This document shows positions 27,408-35,035 of a stretch of 35,035 nt of DNA, piece after piece. The notes under the pieces were generated by a model that searched no databases, was not told the origin of the DNA, and saw nothing but the letters and a program-made list of their open reading frames with translations. How positions within the stretch are numbered: the first letter of the stretch is position 1; each line of letters begins with the position of its first letter. The position numbers were made by a program, and so were the translations under genes. The DNA is from Pedosphaera sp. (GTDB lineage: Bacteria; Verrucomicrobiota; Verrucomicrobiia; Limisphaerales; SIBH01), in assembly GCA_009695285.1 (NCBI GenBank), contig SIBH01000009.1, forward strand, positions 1 to 35,035, read 5' to 3'.

Positions 27408-27577
27408 GCAACTGGACACTGTTCTTGTGCGAAGCCCTGGGAGCGCCGGCATCTTTGCCGGCGCAATCCGCCAGGCCGGGCCTGAACTCGCCGGCAAAGA
27501 TGCCGGCGCTCCCAGGTCCAGCCTCCCTCCCAAACCACACTCACCTCGGAATCTAAGGACAGTGTCCAACTGCGCCC
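27408..27577. mobile_element. MITE-like element, copy 1
   Basis: Imperfect TIRs GCAACTGGACACTGTTCTT / AAGGACAGTGTCCAACTGC; internal perfect 28-bp inverted repeat 27436-27463/27489-27516; flanking direct repeat gatcagca (27395-27402 and 27578-27585). Confidence 0.7.
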
Positions 27578-27641
27578 GATCAGCAGTCGTCACAGAAAAA
27601 TTCATGTTCAGCCGCGCGCACCTCCGGCAGGCTCCCGGTGC

Positions 27642-28937
27642 GTGTCCGAGCATCCTGCCAAACATCCGACCTTCGCCGAGGCGTTTCGCTTCTGGCTCAA
27701 GCTCGGCTTCATCAGCTTCGGCGGGCCGGGCGGCCAGATCGCTATCATGCACGAGGAGTTGGTCGAAAAGAAAAAGTGGATCAGCGAGGACCGGTTCCTG
27801 CACGCGCTCAATTACTGCATGTTGCTGCCCGGCCCGGAGGCGCAGCAGCTCGCGACCTACCTCGGCTGGCTGCTGCACAAAACCTGGGGCGGCATCGTGG
27901 CCGGCGCGCTCTTCGTGCTGCCGTCCGCGGTCATCCTCTGGGCGTTGAGCTGGGTCTATGTGACCTTTGGCGAGGTGCGCTGGGTGGCGGCGGTTTTTTA
28001 CGGACTCAAGCCGGCGGTGCTCGCCATCGTCGGCGCGGCGGTGCTCCGCATCGGCGGCAAAGCGTTGAAGAACGAGGTGATGTGGACGCTCGCCGGACTG
28101 GCTTTCGTGGCAATTTATTTTTTCAAACTGCCCTTCCCGCTCATCATTCTTTCAGCGGCGCTCATCGGATTGGTCGGAGGCAGGTTTTGGCGGAAAAAGT
28201 TTCTCGTCATCGGCGGACACGCATCGACCAGCGTGCTCGACGATCACGGCGGGGCGCACACCCGCCCGTCGCTGGCGCGAGCGGTCAAGGTCTGCGTCGT
28301 CTGCCTGCTGCTCTGGTGGACGCCGGTGCTGCTCATCGGCGGCTGGCTCGGCACGCGGCACGCGCTGTTCCAGGAAGGAATTTTTTTCAGCAAGGCGGCG
28401 ATGGTGACGTTCGGGGGCGCGTATGCGGTGCTGCCTTATGTTTCGCAGCAGGCGGTGGAGACGCACGCCTGGCTGGACGCGGGCCAGATGCTCGACGGCC
28501 TCGGCCTCGCGGAGACGACGCCCGGCCCGCTCATCATGGTGCTGCAATTCGTCGGCTTCCTCGGCGGCTGGAATCATCCCGGTGATTTACCGCCGCTGCT
28601 CGCCGCCACGCTCGGCGCGGGCCTCACGACGTGGACGACCTTCCTGCCGTGCTTCCTTTGGATCTTTCTCGGCGCGCCGCACATCGAGCAGTTGCGCGGC
28701 AACGTGAAGCTCACCACCGCGCTCTCGGCGGTCACGGCGGCGGTGGTCGGCGTGATCTTGAACCTGGCGGTCTGGTTTGGGCGGCAGGTGTTGTTTCCCG
28801 ACGCGGGTGCGGACTGGTTCGCGGTCGTGCTGGCGGCGGTTGCGTTTCTCGGACTGTGGAAATGGAAGTGGAACGTGGTCTGGGTGGTTTTGGGCGGCGG
28901 CCTGCTCGGCGTGCTGTGGAAGTGGGCCGGCGGTTAG
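27642..28937 (+). CDS. chrA: Chromate efflux transporter ChrA family
   Basis: 431 aa, GTG start: FRFWLKLGFISFGGPGGQIAIMHEELVEKKKWISEDRFLHALNYCMLLPGPEAQQLATYLGWLLHKTWGGIVAG...FSKAAMVTFGGAYAVLPYVSQQAV...LGLAETTPGPLIMVLQFVGFLGGW. Confidence 0.92.
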   Translation: MSEHPAKHPTFAEAFRFWLKLGFISFGGPGGQIAIMHEELVEKKKWISEDRFLHALNYCMLLPGPEAQQLATYLGWLLHKTWGGIVAGALFVLPSAVILWALSWVYVTFGEVRWVAAVFYGLKPAVLAIVGAAVLRIGGKALKNEVMWTLAGLAFVAIYFFKLPFPLIILSAALIGLVGGRFWRKKFLVIGGHASTSVLDDHGGAHTRPSLARAVKVCVVCLLLWWTPVLLIGGWLGTRHALFQEGIFFSKAAMVTFGGAYAVLPYVSQQAVETHAWLDAGQMLDGLGLAETTPGPLIMVLQFVGFLGGWNHPGDLPPLLAATLGAGLTTWTTFLPCFLWIFLGAPHIEQLRGNVKLTTALSAVTAAVVGVILNLAVWFGRQVLFPDAGADWFAVVLAAVAFLGLWKWKWNVVWVVLGGGLLGVLWKWAGG

Positions 28938-28962
28938 CGTGATAAACCGAAAACCGATTTTG

Positions 28963-29083
28963 AACCGCTAATCTTCCCTAATAAACGCTAATCCGACGGA
29001 CTTGGAATATAGATGAAGCTTTTTCCCGAACCCGGGCTGCAACAAGTTTTGCCATCAGCGCAGATTAGCGAAGATCAGCGGTT
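28963..29083. repeat. Inverted repeat between convergent chrA and xseA; possible bidirectional terminator or dispersed repeat
   Basis: AACCGCTAATCTTCCCTAATAAACGCTAAT (28963-28992) vs reverse complement of 29054-29083 AACCGCTGATCTTCGCTAATCTGCGCTGAT, 24/30 match. Confidence 0.6.
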
Positions 29084-29102
29084 TCCGTTTCGGAATTTGA
29101 GT

Positions 29103-30440
29103 TCACCCCTCCACCACGCTTCGCACCTCGCCGAATTTCAGCCGCGTCTTCAATTTCTGCCCCGCGCCCACCTCCTGCGCCGCGCGAATCACCCGGCCCG
29201 TCGCCGCATCCGTCGTGATCGAGAAGCCTCGCGCCAGAACATTTTCCGGCGAGAGCAGCCGCAGCCGCGCCTCCGCGCCGGTCAGCCGGAGCTTCTCGTT
29301 CTGCAAACCGTGCCGCGCCGCCTCGCGCAACCGCCGGCCAAGATCGCGCCCGCGCACCGCCTCGGCGCGCAACCCCTGCCGGGCGCAGCGGGCCAGCGCG
29401 GTTTGCAGATCATCCAGCCGTTGCAACTGCTCATTCAGCCGGCGGCGCGGATGGGCGCGCACCAGCCGTTGCGTGAGGCTCTGCCAGCCGGCCCGCGCGG
29501 CGGAGAGCCGTTGCTCCACCATCGTGCGCAGATATTTTTCCGTCTCGGCCACCAGTTGGCGGCTGGCAAACGCAGCCTCCGTGATGATCTCCGCCGCCGC
29601 GCTCGGCGTGGCCGCGCGCACGTCGGCGACAAAATCCGCGATAGTGAAATCAATCTCGTGCCCGACCGCCGAGACGACCGGAAGCTGTGATTCAAAAATT
29701 GCGCGGGCCACCACCTCCTCGTTGAACGCCCACAAATCCTCCAGGCTCCCGCCGCCGCGCGTCACCAGGATCAGATCAATCTTCCGCCCGTCGTGTTCCG
29801 CCGCCGCGCCGTTGAACTCATTCAGCAGCCGGATGGCCGCCGCGATTTCCTCCGCCGCCCCCTGCCCCTGCACGCGGCACGGCGCGAGGATCAGTTCGAG
29901 CAGCGGATGACGCCGCTGGACGACGTGCAGCACATCCTGCAACGCCGCGCCCGTCGGCGAGGTGACGACGCCGATGCGCTGCGGGAAGCGACGCAGGCGG
30001 CGCTTGCGTTCAACGGCGAACAGCCCCTCGGCCTTGAGCTTCTGCTTGAGCTTTTCTAACGCGACCTGCAACGCGCCGACGCCCTGCAACTCCACTTCCT
30101 GCACGATCAACTGGTACTGGCCGCGTGCCTCATAGACCGTCACGTCGCCGTGCAGCACCACCTTCTGCCCGTCCTGCAACAGCTCGCGTGTGCCGCGCGC
30201 CGCGTCACGAAAACAGACGCACTGCAACTGCGCGGCGCTGTCCTTGAGTGAAAAATAAATGTGGCCGGAACTCTGCGCGCGGAGGTTGGTGATCTCGCCC
30301 GTGACCCAGACCGCGCCGACCTCTTTTTCCAGCAGGCGGCGGACGTTGCCGGTCAACTCCGCAACGGTGAGCACGCGGCGCGTTTCCCCCGGTGAAAACA
30401 ATTCACCGAAATCCCATTGTGATTTCGCCGGTCTGGCCAC
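29103..30440 (-). CDS. xseA: Exodeoxyribonuclease VII large subunit
   Basis: LTVAELTGNVRRLLEKEVGAVWVTGEITNLRAQSSGHIYFSLKDSAAQLQCVCFRDAARG...RIGVVTSPTGAALQDVLHVVQRRHPLLELILAPCRVQGQGAAEEIAAAIRLLNE...RGGGSLEDLWAFNEEVVARAIFESQLPVVSAVGHEIDFTIADFVADVRAATPSAAAEI. Start approximate (GTG). Confidence 0.93.
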   Translation of the reverse strand: MARPAKSQWDFGELFSPGETRRVLTVAELTGNVRRLLEKEVGAVWVTGEITNLRAQSSGHIYFSLKDSAAQLQCVCFRDAARGTRELLQDGQKVVLHGDVTVYEARGQYQLIVQEVELQGVGALQVALEKLKQKLKAEGLFAVERKRRLRRFPQRIGVVTSPTGAALQDVLHVVQRRHPLLELILAPCRVQGQGAAEEIAAAIRLLNEFNGAAAEHDGRKIDLILVTRGGGSLEDLWAFNEEVVARAIFESQLPVVSAVGHEIDFTIADFVADVRAATPSAAAEIITEAAFASRQLVAETEKYLRTMVEQRLSAARAGWQSLTQRLVRAHPRRRLNEQLQRLDDLQTALARCARQGLRAEAVRGRDLGRRLREAARHGLQNEKLRLTGAEARLRLLSPENVLARGFSITTDAATGRVIRAAQEVGAGQKLKTRLKFGEVRSVVEG

Positions 30441-30534
30441 GCGCCTAGTTAGCCACGGATGCCGCGTGGCGCAAACAGGAAGTTTGGATTCACCATCTGC
30501 GACGTTGACATTCCCCGCCGCCGGGCAGAGAAGG

Positions 30535-32049
30535 ATGACCATGCACCGCAGGTCTTTTCTCAAGATGACCGCCGGCACCGCCGCGCTCGCAGGAGCGGGC
30601 GACCTCGGCTTCCTCGCACAACTCCGCCCCGTCTCCGCCGCCGAGGCGAAGCTGGAACCGAAAATGGTCCAGTTCCATCCCGGCATCGAACCGCTCGTGC
30701 GCCTGCTGGAAGACACGCCGCGCGACCGCGTGCTGGAAGAGGTCGGCGCACGGCTGCATCGCGGGCTGGCGTACCGCGAACTGCTCGCGGCACTGCTGCT
30801 GGCGGGCGTGCGGAACATCCAACCGCGACCGGTCGGCTTCAAATTTCACGCGGTGCTGGTCGTGAACTCCGCGCATCTCGCCAGCCAGTCCTCGCCGGAT
30901 TCCGACCGCTGGCTGCCGATCTTCTGGGCCATCGACCAGTTCAAGAATTCCCAGGCCGCCGACGTGCGCGAGGGCAATTGGACGATGGGGCCGGTCGAGG
31001 AATCCGCTATTCCGCCGGGCCAGCGCGCGAAGCAGGCGCTGATCGAGGCGATGGACAACTGGGACGAACCGGCGGCGGACGCGGCCATCGTCGGACTCGC
31101 ACGCACGGCGGGGGCGCATGAGATTTTTGAAATTCTCTGCCGCTACGGCGTGCGCGACTTTCGCGAGCTGGGGCACAAGGAAATTTATCTCACGAACAGT
31201 TTTCGCACACTCGAAGCCATCGGCTGGCAGCACGCGGAACCGATTTTACGCTCGCTGGTCTTCGCGCAGCTTGACCGCGTGGGCGCCAGGGAAAATCCAG
31301 CCAAGGCCGATCTGCCCGCCGACCGTCCGTTCCGCCGCAATCTGGAGGCGGCGAAAAAAATCCGCGCGGGCTGGCTCGACGGCAAGCCCAGCGCCGACGC
31401 CACCGTCGAGATGTTGCGAGCCATCCGCGACGGTTCCGCCGTGGACATGAGCGAGAAGGTCGTGGAACTGCTGAACCGTGGCGTGGCTCCGCAATCGCTT
31501 TTCGACGCGTTCTTCGACGGCGCGGGCGAACTGCTGATGCGTCAGCCGGGGATTTTTGCGCTGCACGCCACGACGTTCACCAACTCGGTGCATTACGCCT
31601 GGCAGCACACGCGCGACGAGGAGACGCGCAAGCTGCTCCTGCTCCAGAACGCCGCCTTCCTCCCGCTCTATCGCGGCGGCAGCAAGGACAAGGGCCTCCA
31701 TGTGGACACGCTGGAGCCGCTGCCGACCAAGGCTTCCGGCGCGGCGGCCATCGAGGAGATTTTCGCCGACGTGAGCAGCGACAAGCTCACGGCCGCGCGC
31801 AAAATGTTGTCCTGGCTCAAGGAGAATCCCGACCCAAAGCCGCTGGCCGACGCGGCGCGGCGGCTGATTTTCCTGAAAGGCCGCGACTCGCACGACTACA
31901 AGTTCAGCGCGGCGGTGCTGGAGGATTACAGCGCAATGTCCGCCCCGTGGCGCGACCGCTATCTCGCCGCGAGCGTCTTCAATCTGAAAGGCTCCGGCGA
32001 TTCCGACAATGACCTGGTCCGGCGCACGCGCGCGGCATTGCAGGGATGA
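30535..32049 (+). CDS. Tat-signal protein of unknown function
   Basis: MTMHRRSFLKMTAGTAALAGAGDLGFLAQLRPVSAAEA = twin-arginine-type signal; ~500 aa mostly alpha-helical continuation without a fold I recognise. Confidence 0.75.
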   Translation: MTMHRRSFLKMTAGTAALAGAGDLGFLAQLRPVSAAEAKLEPKMVQFHPGIEPLVRLLEDTPRDRVLEEVGARLHRGLAYRELLAALLLAGVRNIQPRPVGFKFHAVLVVNSAHLASQSSPDSDRWLPIFWAIDQFKNSQAADVREGNWTMGPVEESAIPPGQRAKQALIEAMDNWDEPAADAAIVGLARTAGAHEIFEILCRYGVRDFRELGHKEIYLTNSFRTLEAIGWQHAEPILRSLVFAQLDRVGARENPAKADLPADRPFRRNLEAAKKIRAGWLDGKPSADATVEMLRAIRDGSAVDMSEKVVELLNRGVAPQSLFDAFFDGAGELLMRQPGIFALHATTFTNSVHYAWQHTRDEETRKLLLLQNAAFLPLYRGGSKDKGLHVDTLEPLPTKASGAAAIEEIFADVSSDKLTAARKMLSWLKENPDPKPLADAARRLIFLKGRDSHDYKFSAAVLEDYSAMSAPWRDRYLAASVFNLKGSGDSDNDLVRRTRAALQG

Positions 32050-32145
32050 AGTTTCCCAAGACCTGGCCGGGTTAATTTTCTCTCCTTGAACCTCCGCTTC
32101 GGAACGCCGACTTCCGCCGGAGGTTGTCCCTCTCACAAACCCAAA

Positions 32146-32276
32146 GGTGGGGCGAGACTCCGTCGAGCCGATTCTATCGCCGCAGGCGGTGCGAGCAGAG
32201 CGAGCATCTTCCCGATTCCGTCCGGGAAGAACGCTCGCTCCGCTCGAAAGCAGGCTTGACGGTGTCTCGCCCCACC
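32146..32276. repeat. 131-bp long-hairpin repeat element
   Basis: 24-nt ends GGTGGGGCGAGACTCCGTCGAGCC / GGCTTGACGGTGTCTCGCCCCACC near-complementary; inner arms gagcagagcgagcatcttccc / gggaagaacgctcgctccgctc also pair. Confidence 0.75.
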
Positions 32277-32353
32277 AGAAGTTCATGGCCCCGATTCGTG
32301 TCCAGTTGTGGTTTCAACAAAAGCGTTCCAACCACGCGCCAGTTCACGGCCAC

Positions 32354-33340
32354 TCACCCCTTCTTCCGCCACTCCGTCTTCGGCGGCTCGGGCAGACCCT
32401 GCGCGCGGAGGGCAGTGCGGAAATGCATCTTGGAAACTTTCGCCAGACCGTCCACGCCAAACTTCCCGATAAAGTCCTTCGCGGCCTGGTCCACGGCGGC
32501 GGACGCGCCTTTCGGCAGCTTCATCCCAAATTGTATTTCCAGCGCGGCGAGGCGCGTGACGAATTCGTGCCGCGCCAGGATGGACGCGGCGGCCACGGCC
32601 AGATCGGCCTCAGCCTTGTGGCGCTGCACCAGTTCGATTTCACGGCCCAGGCTCATCAACGCCTTGGCCACGGTGTTTTTGTCCGAGGCAAACTGGTCGC
32701 TGATCGCGCGCACCGGCGGCGGGTTCATGCGGTGCTTTTGCAGCATGAGATTTTCGATGACGCGCGCGTGGCCCCAGGCGAGCAGCGGATTGACGCTCCG
32801 CATTTTCGCGTAGAGCCGGTTGTAAGATTCGTTGCCGATGGGCACCACGCTCGTGACACAGCCGGGCGTCTCGCGGATCAGTTCCGCCAGCGCGGCAATC
32901 TTCCGGTCGCTGGAAATGTTCTTGGAATCGCGCACGCCCGCCTCCTTCCACGCCTCGACCACGGCGGCGTTCACATACACGCCCGCGACGCACAGCGGCC
33001 CGAAGAAATCGCCCTTGCCCGATTCGTCCACGCCGAGGCGCGGGAGCAGCAGGTCGGGATTCAAGACCGCCTCGTAGCCGATCCGCGCCTCCTGCAAAAT
33101 CTCCGGCTCCAGGACAAACTCGACGAACTCCTGCGTCCCCTTTCCCTGCACCACCAGCTTGCCGCTGTTGTAAAACACGACGTTGAGCTTGTCCTTCGCG
33201 CCGGCAAAACGCGCGTACGGCACTTCACGAAATTCGTAATGACTTTCCTTCAGCCACGCGTGCAGCGCAGCGGCCTGCTCGTCGTTGAGCTTGCAAGTGT
33301 GGCTGGTCAATGGTGGCACACGGGGAGTTTCGAGATTCAC
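32354..33340 (-). CDS. rnhC: Ribonuclease HIII
   Basis: N-terminal TBP-like region (YNSGKLVVQGKGTQEFVEFVLEPEIL) and GVDESGKGDFFGPLCVAGVYVN...VRDSKNISSDRKI...AEADLAVAAASILARHEFV. Confidence 0.93.
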   Translation of the reverse strand: MNLETPRVPPLTSHTCKLNDEQAAALHAWLKESHYEFREVPYARFAGAKDKLNVVFYNSGKLVVQGKGTQEFVEFVLEPEILQEARIGYEAVLNPDLLLPRLGVDESGKGDFFGPLCVAGVYVNAAVVEAWKEAGVRDSKNISSDRKIAALAELIRETPGCVTSVVPIGNESYNRLYAKMRSVNPLLAWGHARVIENLMLQKHRMNPPPVRAISDQFASDKNTVAKALMSLGREIELVQRHKAEADLAVAAASILARHEFVTRLAALEIQFGMKLPKGASAAVDQAAKDFIGKFGVDGLAKVSKMHFRTALRAQGLPEPPKTEWRKKG

Positions 33341-33401
33341 GTTTGAAGTTTCGAGTTCAAAGTTTGAGTCGCCGGTCGCGCCCGCCTATGCTCGGCAGCC
33401 G

Positions 33402-34529
33402 ATGCCGGAAAAGTTCAAATTCCGAAGTTCAAGGTTCAAGGTTCGTCCTTCGCCTTCCGCCGTGGACGCGAAGCGCCTCACGAGCGCGCTGCTGAAATGG
33501 TTCGCGGCGAACGCGCGCGACCTGCCGTGGCGGCGAACGCGCGATCCCTACGCGATCTGGGTTTCGGAAATCATGCTCCAGCAGACGCAGGTGAAGACGG
33601 TGATTCCGTATTGGGAACGCTGGCTGCGCGAACTGCCGGACCTCGCCGCGCTCGCGACCGCCGCGCCGGACAAAATCCACAAGCTCTGGGAAGGACTCGG
33701 CTATTACACCCGCGTGCGGAACATGCAGTTGGCCGCGCAGGTGATCTTGGAAAATCACGGCAGCCGTTTCCCGGAGCAGTTCGACGACCTCCTCGCGCTG
33801 CCCGGCATCGGGCGGTACACGGCGGGCGCGATTGCCAGCATCGCCTTCGACCAGCCCGCGCCGATTCTCGACGGCAACGTGATTCGCGTCCTCACGCGCC
33901 TGCATGGCATCGCCGCGAATCCGCGGGAGAAGAAAACCAACGCGCGCCTGTGGACGCTCGCCGGGGAACTCGTCCACACCACCACGGCCTGCTCGCACTT
34001 GAACCAGTCGCTCATGGAACTCGGCGCGCTGATCTGCACGCCGCGCCAACCGCGCTGTCTGGTCTGCCCCGTGCGCGCCGCCTGCGTCGCGCACCGCGAA
34101 GGCACTACCGGGACGCTGCCGAATCTCGGCCCGCGCGCGACGTCCACCGCGCGGCGTTTCATGGCGTTTGTCGTCACGCGACGCGGGCGTTTTCTCGTGC
34201 GCCAGCGGCCGGCCGGCGCGGTCAACGCGCACCTGTGGGAATTTCCAAACGTCGAGACCGGCTCCGTCGAGCAGCGGCACGCACGGAGTGACGCGCCCTA
34301 CCAGGCCGGCGACTTCACCTCCACCGAACCGCTCTGTTCCATCAAACATTCCATCACCCGCTACCGCATCCAACTCGACGCCTTTCGCGCGAAACTAAAA
34401 AAAGTCCCGCCCGACAAATCCGCGCGCTGGTGTTCGCTGGCGGAACTGGAACAGCTCGCCTTCACCAGCGCGCACCGGAAAATTCTCAAACACCTCGGCC
34501 GGCTCGGTCCGAATCTCCCCCGCCCATGA
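33402..34529 (+). CDS. mutY: A/G-specific adenine glycosylase MutY
   Basis: LPWRRTRDPYAIWVSEIMLQQTQVKTVIPYWERWL...LWEGLGYYTRVRNMQLAAQ...LLALPGIGRYTAGAIASIAFDQPAPILDGNVIRVLTRL...NQSLMELGALICTPRQPRCLVCPVRAAC (4Fe-4S Cys). Confidence 0.95.
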   Translation: MPEKFKFRSSRFKVRPSPSAVDAKRLTSALLKWFAANARDLPWRRTRDPYAIWVSEIMLQQTQVKTVIPYWERWLRELPDLAALATAAPDKIHKLWEGLGYYTRVRNMQLAAQVILENHGSRFPEQFDDLLALPGIGRYTAGAIASIAFDQPAPILDGNVIRVLTRLHGIAANPREKKTNARLWTLAGELVHTTTACSHLNQSLMELGALICTPRQPRCLVCPVRAACVAHREGTTGTLPNLGPRATSTARRFMAFVVTRRGRFLVRQRPAGAVNAHLWEFPNVETGSVEQRHARSDAPYQAGDFTSTEPLCSIKHSITRYRIQLDAFRAKLKKVPPDKSARWCSLAELEQLAFTSAHRKILKHLGRLGPNLPRP

Positions 34530-34632
34530 CCAGGCCACCAGTCACCGGACCGGCGGGGCGCTCCACTAGGCGTTGAAAAACGCGGGCAGCGTCGATCTGC
34601 CGCCGGGGACAGCCTGAGCGGAACAGCGCGGC

Positions 34633-34801
34633 GCATCTGGACCCGGTTCTTGGGCGGAGCCCTGAGAGTGCCGGCATCTCGCCGGCGCGATCCGCCGAGC
34701 CGTGCCTGAACTCGCCGGCAGAGATGCCGGGGTTCCCAGGTCGGCCTTCCTCCCAGAACCACACTCACGTCGTAATTTAAGAACAGTGTCCAGATGCGCC
34801 C
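34633..34801. mobile_element. MITE-like element, copy 2
   Basis: TIRs GCATCTGGACCCGGTTCTT / AAGAACAGTGTCCAGATGC; flanking direct repeat ggaacAgcgcggc (34620-34632) / ggaacCgcgcggc (34802-34814), 12/13; internal body homologous to 27408-27577. Confidence 0.72.
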
Positions 34802-34865
34802 GGAACCGCGCGGCCCAGTAATTTTGATTCGCCTCGCCGCGCGTTCCGGGCTATTTCCACCGGGC

Positions 34866-35035
34866 ATGGAATTGAAACAGGACTCACGAATTTACGTGGC
34901 CGGCCATCGCGGACTCGTCGGCAGCGCCATCTGGCGAGAACTCCAGCGACAGGGCTTCACTCAATTGCTTGGGCGGACCCGCGCTGAACTGGAACTGCTC
35001 GATGCCGGCGCGGTCCAAAAGTTTTACGCCGAGGA
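34866..35035 (+). CDS. fcl: GDP-L-fucose synthase, partial (runs off the window)
   Basis: MELKQDSRIYVAGHRGLVGSAIWRELQRQGFTQLLGRTRAELELLDAGAVQKFYAEE: NAD-binding GHRGLVGSAI motif typical of GDP-fucose synthase. Confidence 0.88.
   Translation, partial: MELKQDSRIYVAGHRGLVGSAIWRELQRQGFTQLLGRTRAELELLDAGAVQKFYAE

Noticed and set aside
27408-34801. Possible CRISPR repeats from the two similar GCCGGC-containing blocks
   Set aside because: Only two copies 7 kb apart with TIRs and direct flanking repeats; no spacer array and no cas genes.

Overview
GC-rich, gene-dense chromosomal segment. The gene content and the many intergenic palindromic repeats suggest a Verrucomicrobia/PVC-type bacterium (inference). 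Most of the window is housekeeping or ordinary accessory genes: larB/larC, a Trm112-like gene, glyS, an AI-2E-family permease, a spermidine-synthase-like fusion, a TPMT-like methyltransferase, recF, hicBA, ftsY, a PHP phosphoesterase, nusB, parC, pdxH, leuD, chrA, xseA, rnhC, mutY and the start of fcl. The left end (1-1940) is a decay zone: a partial transposase-like ORF, a truncated PocR/AraC regulator and a nonsense-interrupted RCC1-repeat fragment. Two other genes look frameshifted: a cytochrome c/monooxygenase-like gene and a DUF6799-like gene. The most notable non-coding signal is a pair of ~170 bp MITE-like elements (27408-27577 and 34633-34801), each with terminal inverted repeats, an internal long hairpin and apparent ~13 bp flanking direct repeats. 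Several other palindromic repeat families occupy intergenic gaps. A hicBA toxin-antitoxin pair sits 2 nt upstream of recF on the same strand. I found no convincing new multi-gene defence or biosynthetic system, no CRISPR array, and no rRNA or tRNA gene.
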